In this document: in pieces, positions 54,881 through 63,850 of the stretch
Numbering within the stretch: position 1 is the first letter of the stretch
Layout of the letters: each line of letters begins with the position of its first letter
Source of the DNA: CAZBMD01 sp964493325
GTDB taxonomy: Bacteria; Babelota; Babeliae; Babelales; RVW-14
Direction: 5' to 3'
Assembly: GCA_964493325.1 (NCBI GenBank)
Contig: CAZBMD010000001.1
Span: 186,001 to 250,000, forward strand
DNA: 64,000 nucleotides
Made by a program: the position numbers and the translations under genes
The notes under the pieces: generated by a model
Database searches by the model: none
Seen by the model: only the letters and a program-made list of their open reading frames with translations
What the model was told of the DNA's origin: nothing

Positions 54881-55888
54881 GTGAATAACATTTTTGCAAA
54901 GCTCATTTTTGTATTTGCGCTTTTATCATGGAATACAGCTGAGGCTGTAATCTGTGAACTGGATCTTTTTCAAAACGGTCAGATAACACAGGTACATCTG
55001 CCTTTTGCTTATTATGAAAGACAGCCGGGCGATAACTTTACTATGATTCATCAGGGCGGCTACAAGGTTTATGATGTCGAGCGTGATTGGTGCGAAGTTG
55101 CAGTTATTGGTCCTGTTCGTCCTTGCATTGCTGTTGCCGTAACGGATGGTCAAAAGGTTGTTGTTTTTCACAAGCACTCAACCAATAGTCTTGAACATAT
55201 GGGCTCAATCATTGCCAAGCATTTAGATTTATCCGATTCATCAAATCTTTATGGTCGTATTTTTACAACGCGTGACGACGTCGAATGGCAGATGAGTAGG
55301 AGATCTTGTATGCATGCCAATAAGACGCATGCTCAGGCCGTATTAGATACAAAAAATACCTTAGAAGATCTTGGGTTTCAGCGATCAAATGTTCCTGCAA
55401 CTCTTTTTAACTTGAGAGCTAATGGAGAGCTTAATTATGCAGATGACGCGTTGGGGTATTTTGAGTACGCAGAGGTTACTCCTTGTCTGGCTTTGAAGAA
55501 TCTTTTTGTACAAAAAGATGGAAAAAAATGCCTGCAATTTTTTTCAACCGACTTTGTAAAAGAGGATGTCTTTGGGTATAAGGGTACCATGATATCCCAG
55601 AAAGAATTGGCTGGAAAGCAAATGGGCGGAGCGTCGCCAACGACGCGTGAACATTTGGCTTATTCACCCGAAAAAAAGATACCTTATAACTACATTCCCG
55701 ATCTTTATTTCAACCAAACAGGTATGAATGATGGTTATAAATTCCAGCGTGGCGTTGTTATTAGGTTTATGGACAGTCAAAATGATGAATATTACATGCG
55801 TCATTTTGGAAAAAAACAAAAAGACTTGTTCAAGACTTCTGGTGCTTACGATACCCTTGAATTTTTCGAAATTGATGGAAATTTATAG
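54881..55888 (+). CDS. Secreted protein with CheD-like (deamidase fold) domain candidate
   Basis: A 335-residue protein that starts at GTG (AAAGG upstream) and has a signal peptide (about 1-21). The segment PCIAVAVTDGQKVVVFHKHS has Cys and His 17 residues apart, with Val at +3 and Asp at +7. These match CheD chemoreceptor glutamine deamidases (SCVGVVLYD...H, Cys-His spacing 17). Later LYGRIFTTRDD and HAQAVLDTKNTLEDLGFQ, then a short beta hairpin, recall the CheD strands (AKIFGG; N-I-E-A-V-K-x-x-L-x-x-x-G-I). The catalytic Thr of CheD is not obvious. CheD and CNF1-type toxins share a fold, so an exported deamidase is possible. The last ~150 residues match nothing I know. Confidence 0.45.
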   Translation: MNNIFAKLIFVFALLSWNTAEAVICELDLFQNGQITQVHLPFAYYERQPGDNFTMIHQGGYKVYDVERDWCEVAVIGPVRPCIAVAVTDGQKVVVFHKHSTNSLEHMGSIIAKHLDLSDSSNLYGRIFTTRDDVEWQMSRRSCMHANKTHAQAVLDTKNTLEDLGFQRSNVPATLFNLRANGELNYADDALGYFEYAEVTPCLALKNLFVQKDGKKCLQFFSTDFVKEDVFGYKGTMISQKELAGKQMGGASPTTREHLAYSPEKKIPYNYIPDLYFNQTGMNDGYKFQRGVVIRFMDSQNDEYYMRHFGKKQKDLFKTSGAYDTLEFFEIDGNL

Positions 55889-55995
55889 AGTGGATTACTG
55901 ATCTATAAACATTGAATATTCTCTAGAATTACTGATAAGCTCGCTATGCAAATTTTTTTAGCATAGTGAGCTTATTTTTATTGAGGGGTCTGAGT

Positions 55996-56535
55996 ATGTT
56001 CAAAAAAATATTTCTGTTCTCTATCTATTTATTATTTTTACTGCAGCCTGTTTTTCTATCAGCTCAACAGGAGGTGGAGACGCAGTTTATTGTTGAAACT
56101 GAGCAGCAGGAACGAGATGAAGCGATTAATGATTTACTCGGGCTCTTTCAAGCATTGTATGCGGCTCAGCTTGAGGGGGTTTCTGTTCATTGTAACCAGA
56201 TTAAAGAATTCCTGCTGATGCCGTTTACTTGTAGAGAGCTATTGATTAAAAGCCGTTACGATTTTTTGAAGGAAAATGGAGATAAAATAAAACCGATTAT
56301 CGATGTTTTGGGCAAAACTTTTGTTATATCTGTTCTGGAATTTGATCAACAAGAGGCTGTCTTGTGGCTGAATAAGCATGATGAGATTAGTTTGAAATGT
56401 CTTTCTCAATGGTTAACGGTTGAGCGCATGGAAGGCGTGAGAAAAAACATTTTTGTAAAAGAATATGGCGGCGCTACCGATGTAATTTGTCATGCTGTTG
56501 CAACGACTCTAAGAAGAATCTGTTGTAGCTTGTGA
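55996..56535 (+). CDS. Secreted hypothetical protein
   Basis: A 179-residue protein from the ATG at 55996, with GAGGGG upstream and a signal peptide (FKKIFLFSIYLLFLLQPVFL). An ATG ten codons earlier is less likely. The mature part is helical and charged. No family recognised. It ends within a hairpin (56518-56548), and tyrS is convergent downstream. Confidence 0.7.
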   Translation: MFKKIFLFSIYLLFLLQPVFLSAQQEVETQFIVETEQQERDEAINDLLGLFQALYAAQLEGVSVHCNQIKEFLLMPFTCRELLIKSRYDFLKENGDKIKPIIDVLGKTFVISVLEFDQQEAVLWLNKHDEISLKCLSQWLTVERMEGVRKNIFVKEYGGATDVICHAVATTLRRICCSL

Positions 56536-56558
56536 GGCTACAACAGATGATATTTTTA
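56518..56558 (+). terminator. Hairpin terminator after the secreted cluster
   Basis: A 12-bp perfect stem (ATCTGTTGTAGC / GCTACAACAGAT, 7-base loop holding the stop codon region) is followed by GATATTTTTAT. It would end the plus-strand transcript and lies just past the tyrS stop. Confidence 0.6.
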
Positions 56559-57755
56559 TCCAAGCTTGTAGATGCGGTGCTTGCCAACGCGGATAACAGT
56601 TCCAGGTTTCCAGTCGATCATTGCCTTGAATTCTGTAATGCGATTGCCATCAACTTCAACTGCATTCGATTCAATAAGTCGCTTTGCTTCAGATGATCCT
56701 GACGTTGCTCCAACTAATTTCATCAGATCAACAATCCACAAAGGGTTTATGGTTTCTGCTGGCAAGATAACTTCTTGCGCCTGAGAAAAATCATTTTTCT
56801 GGAACAGTAATTCAAATTGTTCGCGCGCTTTGGCCGCCTCATCTGCTGACCAGTAGCGGGCAACAATTGATTGAGCCATTTCTTTTTTAAGATTCATGGG
56901 GTGCAGCGTTTGCCCGGCAACGCCTTTTTTCATTTCGCCAATTTCTTCTGTAGTTTTGCTCAACAGTAGGTGGTAGTAGCGCCACATCAGCTGGTCAGAA
57001 ATTGACATCAATTTGCCAAATGCTTCGTGTGCAGGTTCCCACAGTCCAACGTAGTTGCCAAGGCTTTTTGACATTTTTTGTACGCCATCAAGGCCCTCGA
57101 GGATGGGCATAGTCAAAATCACCTGAGCTTCTTGGCCAAACTGTTCTTGTAAATGGCGTCCCATCAATAGGTTGAATGTTTGATCGGTACCACCAAGCTC
57201 AACATCGGCTTCGAGCGCCACTGAATCGTACCCTTGGCAGAGCGGGTACAGTAATTCATGAAAGCTGATTGATACATTTTCATTGAGACGTTTTTTAAAA
57301 TCTTCGCGTTCGATGATGCTTGCAAGGGTCACTTTGCCACAGAGCTTGATGACATCTGCAAATGATAATTTAGAAAGCCATTCGCCGTTGTAGCGGACGA
57401 TTGTCTTTTGTGGATCAAGAATTTTGGAAATCTGCTGGTAGTAGGTTTGCGCATTTTTTTCGATGTCAGCGTCCGAAAGTGGTGGACGTGTTTTTGAGCG
57501 TCCTGTTGGATCTCCAATGCGCGAGGTGTAGTCACCAATCAAGAAAATAATTTCATGGCCAAGATCTTGAAATTCTCTCATCTTGCCCAATATTACTGCG
57601 TGCCCAAGGTGCAAGTCAGGTGCTGTTGGGTCCATGCCCAGTTTGATTTTGAGCGGCTTGCCGCGGGATAATTTTTTAAGAAAAGCGTCTTCGGGGAGCA
57701 GTGTTACCGATCCGTTTTTTAAAAGAGCGAGTGATTGTTCGATCGTCTTGTCCAT
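56556..57755 (-). CDS. tyrS: Tyrosine--tRNA ligase
   Basis: It charges tRNA-Tyr. The 399 residues show the HIGH-type motif HLGH in DPTAPDLHLGHAV, IGDYTSRIGDPTGRS, the tyrosine site QGYDSVALEADVELGGTDQ, the KMSKS loop (VQKMSKSLGNYV), and a C-terminal S4 RNA-binding domain (SEAKRLIESNAVEVDG). Length is normal for the TyrZ-like class of short enzymes. It follows the M50 gene by 20 bp on the minus strand and may be in its transcript. Confidence 0.97.
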   Translation of the reverse strand: MDKTIEQSLALLKNGSVTLLPEDAFLKKLSRGKPLKIKLGMDPTAPDLHLGHAVILGKMREFQDLGHEIIFLIGDYTSRIGDPTGRSKTRPPLSDADIEKNAQTYYQQISKILDPQKTIVRYNGEWLSKLSFADVIKLCGKVTLASIIEREDFKKRLNENVSISFHELLYPLCQGYDSVALEADVELGGTDQTFNLLMGRHLQEQFGQEAQVILTMPILEGLDGVQKMSKSLGNYVGLWEPAHEAFGKLMSISDQLMWRYYHLLLSKTTEEIGEMKKGVAGQTLHPMNLKKEMAQSIVARYWSADEAAKAREQFELLFQKNDFSQAQEVILPAETINPLWIVDLMKLVGATSGSSEAKRLIESNAVEVDGNRITEFKAMIDWKPGTVIRVGKHRIYKLG

Positions 57756-57774
57756 GATTATGGTTCCTGTTTTA

Positions 57775-58410
57775 TTAAAAAATTAAATGTCGTAAAAAAT
57801 GATCACATACGGAAATTATGTGCATGAGCAGCATCTGTGTTTGCGGGATCATAAACAACCCGATCAAGAGAAAGATTGAATAGCGATAGAGCCACAACAC
57901 TGCACCTGGAAATTTCTCAGCAAGAAAAGCAACAACAATGTGGCTGCCATCAAGTGGTGGAATGGGGAGTAGGTTGAAAACGCCGAGCATGATATTAACG
58001 TAGGCAAGTGCTTCAAAAATTTGATTAAACGTTATGGCCACAGCTGCATTCATCATGTCGACAGGCATATATTTTATACAGACCATGGCAAAGATGGCGA
58101 GCAAAAAATTGGACAAAGGCCCTGCCAGAGCGGTCAGAATGGAGTATAGTTTGGGATGTTTGAAATTGCGGTGATCAAAGGGTACTGGTTTTGCCCAGCC
58201 TATTCTGAAAACAAGCAGGAAAAAAAGACCCATTGGGTCGACGTGCGATAGCGGGTTGAGGGTTAACCGTCCCATCTTTTTTGCAGTGTTATCGCCCAAA
58301 AGGGTTCCAACAAGCGCGTGCGAGAACTCATGAAAAGACACGGCAGCAATAAATGCTGGTAGCATGATTGCTGCTTGCGCTAGAAAATTTATGAAAGCCG
58401 AAAAAGCCAT
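57775..58410 (-). CDS. M50 (site-2 protease-like) membrane metallopeptidase
   Basis: A 211-residue membrane protein with the zinc motif HEFSH (His27, Glu28, His31) in an early helix, then NPLSHVDPMG, the GPLSNFLLA helix, and NLLPIPPLDG with the third-ligand Asp. This is the short S2P-like M50 class found in many bacteria, which cuts membrane or signal proteins within the membrane. Its partner gene lies immediately upstream (13 bp) and tyrS downstream. Confidence 0.92.
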   Translation of the reverse strand: MAFSAFINFLAQAAIMLPAFIAAVSFHEFSHALVGTLLGDNTAKKMGRLTLNPLSHVDPMGLFFLLVFRIGWAKPVPFDHRNFKHPKLYSILTALAGPLSNFLLAIFAMVCIKYMPVDMMNAAVAITFNQIFEALAYVNIMLGVFNLLPIPPLDGSHIVVAFLAEKFPGAVLWLYRYSIFLLIGLFMIPQTQMLLMHIISVCDHFLRHLIF

Positions 58411-58423
58411 GAATGGACCTTTA

Positions 58424-59146
58424 TTAAAAAACTAGAGTAGAGAGATTTTTTTTAATAACAGCTGCAACGAGCGAAATGCTACCAAAGAAAAAATCATTGA
58501 TACCTGGTAGAAAGAAAATTCCCAGCAAAATGAAGAGCGCATATTCTTCAAGCCAGTTAACGATAAATTGTTGAGATTGTGGGAGCACGTAGCGGAGTAA
58601 TTTTCCTCCATCAAATGGCGGGAGAGGAATAAGATTAAGAACCCCAAAAAATACGGAAAGATCAATAATAGTTCTTAAAATTTCAAGAAGTGAAACAAGT
58701 ACATACAGAGGTATTTGAGTTATTAAAAGTATTTTGATAGCAATAACCGAAATGAACGCAAGAAGGACATTGCCAAACAATCCTGATAGCGCTGTCATAA
58801 TGCCGCCAAGGCGGTAATTCTTAAAATTACTTTCTTCAATTGGGACTGGATGTGTCCATCGTACACCAAGAATGATGAGTAAGATAAGAAGCATTGAGCC
58901 AGGAATTGTCTCTCTGAGTAGGCTCCCAAAAAAGAAGAAGATAGCCATCATTGCCGTTAGTCCAAAAAGCTCAACGTGAGCAAGTGGATTGAGTGTAAGA
59001 AAGCCTTCTTCTTTTGCAGTGCTGTCGCCCATTAAATTGGCAACGCATGCTTGCATAAATCCTCTAAAGGTGAAAACTAATAAAAATACGGGGAAAAGTA
59101 CCGCGATCTCTTTGAGCAACTGCAACACATGATTGGATATGATCAT
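58424..59146 (-). CDS. M50-like protein with lost zinc motif (pseudo-protease)
   Basis: A 240-residue paralogue of the downstream M50 gene. The alignment is clear around the first motif: LLGDNTAKKMGRLTLNPL in the active one corresponds to LMGDSTAKEEGFLTLNPL here. The HEFSH is replaced by RGFMQ, so both His ligands and the catalytic Glu are gone, while the NLIPLPPFDGG motif remains. It may regulate or assemble with the active partner. AAAGGA lies upstream of the start. Confidence 0.85.
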   Translation of the reverse strand: MIISNHVLQLLKEIAVLFPVFLLVFTFRGFMQACVANLMGDSTAKEEGFLTLNPLAHVELFGLTAMMAIFFFFGSLLRETIPGSMLLILLIILGVRWTHPVPIEESNFKNYRLGGIMTALSGLFGNVLLAFISVIAIKILLITQIPLYVLVSLLEILRTIIDLSVFFGVLNLIPLPPFDGGKLLRYVLPQSQQFIVNWLEEYALFILLGIFFLPGINDFFFGSISLVAAVIKKNLSTLVF

Positions 59147-59243
59147 TTTTGTTCCTTTGTCGACATCTCATATTTTTTGATTACAATTTTTATAGCAAAC
59201 ATACAAGAGAGAGAAGTTCTGTATTTTAAAAAAAGGAGAGCGT

Positions 59244-61589
59244 ATGAGAGCGCACGATGCTTCACCATTGAGGCAGAAAAATCAATTGGCACATCCGTGG
59301 TGGTATACCCTAATTCCTCCGAGCCTTCTTGTCGTTTTGACCAGTCTTTTCTATTATCCGTCCCTTGGTTATCCGTTTCAGTTTGACGATATTGCAAACA
59401 TTTCCAAGAAATTTGCCATAAGGTTTGATAACCCATTTTCTCGTTGGCGCGGTAGTTCGCGTTGGGTAGGAGAATACCTTAATACTCTCAATTACCAAAT
59501 TGGTCGCTTTGATCCGTTTTATTACAGGCTTTTCAATCTTGTCATTCACCTCTTGGCAGGCTTGATATTATTCTATCTCATTCTGGATTTGTGTAAATTT
59601 TTAAAAACAAAGCCCTTTTTCTACGATAATCGTCTTGCAATTGCTTTTAGCACGGCCGCATTGTTTTTACTGCATCCTGTTCAAACCCAAACTGTTTCGT
59701 ATGTTATTCAGGCCCGACTTGAAGGACTTGCAAGTTTATTTATTCTTGCCACCTTGTGGTCGTATGTCCGCATTTTTATGGTTCAGTCTCTGCCTGCAAA
59801 GGTATTATTGGGAGCTCTTTTTGGGTTCTTGACATTTTTATCGTGCGGAACAAAAGAGCTTGTTGTTGTTCTTCCGTTCCTACTCTTGCTTGTTGATTGG
59901 TTTTTTATTTCCCAAGAAACCTGGAGCAAGTTTAAGGTGAGGTTCTTTGTGTATCTTACTTTTGCGGCTGTTTTTACAATGCTGGTGGCAAGTTACATGG
60001 GCAAAAACTTTTTTGCCGATGCGCTCCGGCTCAAGCTTGTGACCGGTAATAATCGTGGCAATATTTTGACGGATCATGCTTTTGATATTATCACACCGTT
60101 CTCGTATTTGATCTCGCAATTTAGAGTTGTGTGGCACTATTTAACGATGTTTGTTTGGCCTGTTGGCATTAGTGTTGAGTATGACTGGAAGCTGGCACAG
60201 TCATTTTGGTCATTTAGTGTTCTTGTTCCATTGATGTTATTACTTACAGTTCTTGGCTTTGCTGTAAGGGCAATGAGTTCAAAGAAAAATAGCTTATTTG
60301 CTTTTGGCCTGTTTTGGTTTTTCATTAGTGTTGCTCCTCGCGCAAGCATCATTCCATCTCCAGAGCTGGTGTGCGATTATAAAACCTATCTTGCATCAAT
60401 TGGCGTCATGTTCATCTTGGCGGTAGTTCTTGTCATGTTTGTGCAAAAAGTAATGAAGCACATCAAAGATTTACCGGTTCTTTTTGCAGGACAATGGGGT
60501 CAGGTTGCAGCGCTTGCTGTTTTAGTTGTGCCGCTAGGTTTTGCTTCGTACGAGCGCAACAAGATATGGGAATCGTCAATTGCTTTTTGGGAAGATAATA
60601 TCAAAAAGGCGCCAAAAAAAGCCCGTGTCTGGAACAACGCTGGCGTGGCATATTCAGAAGCAGGCAGGATTGATGAAGCGCTTGTAGCGTACAAAAAAGC
60701 GATAGATCTTGATAAGGTATATTCTGATCCGCTTAGCAACATTGCTGTTGCATATTCGATGAAGGGTGATATTGATAAGGCTATAGAGTCGTTGAAATCA
60801 GCGCTCGTGATTTGTCCAAACTACCCCGAGGCTTACAACAATATTGGTTCATTGCTGATTCAAAAAAAGCAGTATGATGAAGCTGAACGAGCTCTTGATA
60901 TTGCAATTAGACTTCGTCCATACTACGGCAAGGCTTTTTATAACCTTGCTCGCCTGGCAGAAGAGAAAAAAGATGATGCAAAGGCGTGGGAATATTTGGC
61001 AAAAGCAACAGAGGGTGATCTTGACACTCCTGAAGTATTTTTCAAATTTGGGCAGATGAGTATGAAAACTCAAAAATTTGCCGAAGCTGTTCAAGCGTTT
61101 GAAAAAGTTGTTGCACACGGCATCTCAGACTCTCAAGTGTGGTTTAACTTGGCTAATGCTTATTTTATGACTAACGAGATTGATAAAGCTGAAACAATTT
61201 ATCAACGATTAGTGCGCGATAATCCGCTTGATGGTCGTTTTGTTTACAATTTAGGTGAGGCGTATTATACAAAAAAAGAGTTTGCTCAGGCTCTTGATCT
61301 GTTCAAACGTGCAACGCAGCTGCCCAACCCACTGGCTCAATCTTTTTTCCGTGTTGCAAGTTGTTATGAGCAGCTCAAGGAATACGATGAAGCTCTGGAT
61401 TACTTGAATAGTGTTTTAGAGTACAACGCTCCTGAAGAATTTAAAAAAGTGGTCAAGAGTGAACTTACGCGCATCAGTCTGCAGCAAAAAGTTAATGAGG
61501 GGAATGGTAGCATTAAGCTTTCTGATTTAAAGCAAGCGTTTGCTTTGAAAGAAGGAGCTTCGGCCGAAAAAGGAAAAGGAGTTGTTTAA
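59244..61589 (+). CDS. TMTC-like membrane protein with TPR tail (copy 1)
   Basis: A 781-residue protein from an ATG with AAAGGAG upstream. The first ~440 residues are multi-pass (about ten helices) with features of the GT-C fold in TMTC O-mannosyltransferases: FDDIANI in the first loop, LLHPVQTQTVSYVIQARLEG, and GTKELVVVLPFLLLLVDW. From about residue 460 to 735 run roughly eight TPR units (WNNAGVAYSEAGRIDEALVA and similar). The family mannosylates proteins at Ser/Thr, with bacterial members of unknown target. Its stop overlaps the next start (TAATG). Confidence 0.82.
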   Translation: MRAHDASPLRQKNQLAHPWWYTLIPPSLLVVLTSLFYYPSLGYPFQFDDIANISKKFAIRFDNPFSRWRGSSRWVGEYLNTLNYQIGRFDPFYYRLFNLVIHLLAGLILFYLILDLCKFLKTKPFFYDNRLAIAFSTAALFLLHPVQTQTVSYVIQARLEGLASLFILATLWSYVRIFMVQSLPAKVLLGALFGFLTFLSCGTKELVVVLPFLLLLVDWFFISQETWSKFKVRFFVYLTFAAVFTMLVASYMGKNFFADALRLKLVTGNNRGNILTDHAFDIITPFSYLISQFRVVWHYLTMFVWPVGISVEYDWKLAQSFWSFSVLVPLMLLLTVLGFAVRAMSSKKNSLFAFGLFWFFISVAPRASIIPSPELVCDYKTYLASIGVMFILAVVLVMFVQKVMKHIKDLPVLFAGQWGQVAALAVLVVPLGFASYERNKIWESSIAFWEDNIKKAPKKARVWNNAGVAYSEAGRIDEALVAYKKAIDLDKVYSDPLSNIAVAYSMKGDIDKAIESLKSALVICPNYPEAYNNIGSLLIQKKQYDEAERALDIAIRLRPYYGKAFYNLARLAEEKKDDAKAWEYLAKATEGDLDTPEVFFKFGQMSMKTQKFAEAVQAFEKVVAHGISDSQVWFNLANAYFMTNEIDKAETIYQRLVRDNPLDGRFVYNLGEAYYTKKEFAQALDLFKRATQLPNPLAQSFFRVASCYEQLKEYDEALDYLNSVLEYNAPEEFKKVVKSELTRISLQQKVNEGNGSIKLSDLKQAFALKEGASAEKGKGVV

Positions 61590-63793
61590 TGAATAAGTCT
61601 CACGATACAACAGCAGAAAAGGGATATTCATTTTTGTATACGGCACTTGTGCCAATACTTATGAGCATTGTTGCTTTTCTTGTCTATTATCCGTCGCTTG
61701 TGTACGGATTTTTGTTTGATGATCTGCCAACCATTACACAGTATGTTCACGTGCGTGTGTTCGATCCACTTGGGCAATTTTTTTCTAATCCTCGTTGGAT
61801 CTCAAGAGTTCTCAATCAGTTTACCTACAAATATTGGGAAACCAATCCATTTGCGTATCGGATGATTGATTTGATGATGCACCTGCTCATCGGTCTTATG
61901 ATTTTTTATACCATGCTCTCTTTATTGTCAGGCCTCAAGCAAGATTCGCTTGCTAAGCGTTATGCCTATCTTTTATCGCTGATGACAACAGGATTGTTTT
62001 TGCTGCATCCTGTTCAAACACAGACTGTTTCGTATATTACACAAATGCGTCTTGAAGGGCTTGTTGCTCTTTTTAGTTTTGCAGTTATTCTCTCGTTTGT
62101 GTATGCGGTAAAAACGTCTCAAAATTGGTTGTATGCGCTTTCATTTATTTTGGCTGCATTTGCAGCTGGAACAAAAGAGATAGTTGTTGTCCTTCCTGTG
62201 CTGCTGGTGCTGGTTGATTGGTTTTTGATTGCTCAAGGTGATTGGGAAAATTTTCAAACACGACTTTCTATCCATGTTTCTTATTTCACTATTGTTTTGG
62301 GAACCATGTTCTACATGGGTGTCGTAAGGCCGGGAAATATTGTATCGCTTGCGGGTGCACAACTTCATAATAATCGTGGAAACATTTTGACCTCTGATTT
62401 GCATGAACCTATTACCATGTTTCCGTTTATGATTTCTCAATTCAAAGTCATTCTGCATTATCTCAAAATTTTTGTCTGGCCAATGAATCTTAGCTTTGAT
62501 TACAACATGAAGTTGTCCCCATCTATTTTTTCACTTGACGTTCTTGTACCCCTCACGCTTCTTGCTGGTATGTGCTGGTATGCAGTGCGTACATGGCTTC
62601 AGGACAAAGCTAATCTTTGGGTTTTTGGGTTCGCATGGTTTATGGTTTCAATACTGCCCCGTGCTAGTATTTTTCCATCAACCGAGCTTGTGTGTGATTA
62701 CAAAACCTATCTAGGGTCTTTTGGCATGATGTTTATCATTGCCCTTGGTGTTGTATATTTGTTTGATTATGCTTTTAATAAGATAAAGGATATGAGTATG
62801 ATGGCACAAAAAACAGCGGTGCAAGTATCATTTGTTTTGATGTTGTGTGTTGGCCTTGGGTTGACCGCCAAAGAAAGAAATGAAGTATGGAGCAGCGAGC
62901 TTGCTTTTTGGGGCGATGTTGCAGAAAAAACTAATTACGAAAAAGGTCGTGTTTTGAATAACTTTGCAACAGCAAAGTGGGAAGATGGTCAACGAGAGGA
63001 AGCTTTAAAGTATTATAACCTTGCAATTAATGTTGACCCTAACTACGCAGAGCCTCACATCAATCTTGGTACAATTTATCAAGCGCAAGATAATAATGAA
63101 GAAGCTTTAAAGCATTATGCTCGAGCTCTTGAGATTGGAGAAGCTCATCCTCAATTGTTTAACAATCTTGGCTTTTTGCAGCTTGCTCAAAATAATTATG
63201 AAGTAGCAGAGATGGCATTTCGACAGGCGCTTGAAATTAATCCGCTTTACAGCCCAGCTCACATGGGAATGGGTAAAATTTACCAACATCAAGGTAAATT
63301 GGTTGAAGCGCTTAGTTCTTTTGAAAACGCTTTGAATGGTGATGTGCAAACAGAAGAATTATTGTATCTTCATGGAACCTTGTGCGCAGAACTTGGTGCT
63401 CCAGATCAAGCGCTCAAGAGCTTGCAGCGTTTGCCAAAAGATTATCAAGATGTGTCGTTTCAATTGGCAAGTTGCTACTACAATCTTGGCGATTATAAAA
63501 ATGCGCGAGCAAACTTTGATGAAGCGTTTAAGAAAGATCCCAATAATGTTGTGTGTGCTTATAACTATGCTCAAGCATTATTAAATCTTGGAGAGTATGA
63601 CAAAGCTCTTCCATTGTTTGCAGTTGCAGCCAATGATGTGCCATACGCCCATCTTCATATTGCAAAATGCTTATTTGGTCTTGGTGATGCAGAGTCTGCT
63701 ACCAAGGAGTTAAAAGAGATAATAAAATTGACACAAAATAGTGACCTAAAGAAAGATTGTGCAAGTCTCTTGCAAGAAATTAATCGTGGATAA
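61589..63793 (+). CDS. TMTC-like membrane protein with TPR tail (copy 2)
   Basis: A 734-residue paralogue of the preceding protein. It keeps LFDDLPTITQYVHV, FLLHPVQTQTVSYITQMRLE and GTKEIVVVLPVLLVLVDW, and from about residue 450 a TPR array (LNNFATAKWEDGQREEALKY; NLGFLQLAQNNYEVAEMAF). The two genes overlap by one base and form a tandem duplicated pair. Both may act on the same secreted substrates, perhaps the Ser/Thr-rich surface proteins in the region; this is inference. Confidence 0.82.
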   Translation: MNKSHDTTAEKGYSFLYTALVPILMSIVAFLVYYPSLVYGFLFDDLPTITQYVHVRVFDPLGQFFSNPRWISRVLNQFTYKYWETNPFAYRMIDLMMHLLIGLMIFYTMLSLLSGLKQDSLAKRYAYLLSLMTTGLFLLHPVQTQTVSYITQMRLEGLVALFSFAVILSFVYAVKTSQNWLYALSFILAAFAAGTKEIVVVLPVLLVLVDWFLIAQGDWENFQTRLSIHVSYFTIVLGTMFYMGVVRPGNIVSLAGAQLHNNRGNILTSDLHEPITMFPFMISQFKVILHYLKIFVWPMNLSFDYNMKLSPSIFSLDVLVPLTLLAGMCWYAVRTWLQDKANLWVFGFAWFMVSILPRASIFPSTELVCDYKTYLGSFGMMFIIALGVVYLFDYAFNKIKDMSMMAQKTAVQVSFVLMLCVGLGLTAKERNEVWSSELAFWGDVAEKTNYEKGRVLNNFATAKWEDGQREEALKYYNLAINVDPNYAEPHINLGTIYQAQDNNEEALKHYARALEIGEAHPQLFNNLGFLQLAQNNYEVAEMAFRQALEINPLYSPAHMGMGKIYQHQGKLVEALSSFENALNGDVQTEELLYLHGTLCAELGAPDQALKSLQRLPKDYQDVSFQLASCYYNLGDYKNARANFDEAFKKDPNNVVCAYNYAQALLNLGEYDKALPLFAVAANDVPYAHLHIAKCLFGLGDAESATKELKEIIKLTQNSDLKKDCASLLQEINRG

Positions 63794-63818
63794 ATAAACA
63801 AATTTTGTTTATTATTTT
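63793..63818. terminator. AT-rich hairpin after the TMTC-like pair
   Basis: A perfect palindrome (AATAAACAAA / TTTGTTTATT) starts at the last base of the stop codon and is followed by ATTTT. It is AT-rich and so weak. Confidence 0.35.
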
Positions 63819-63850
63819 GCACAGGGCATAAGTTAAGGATGGATTAAACG

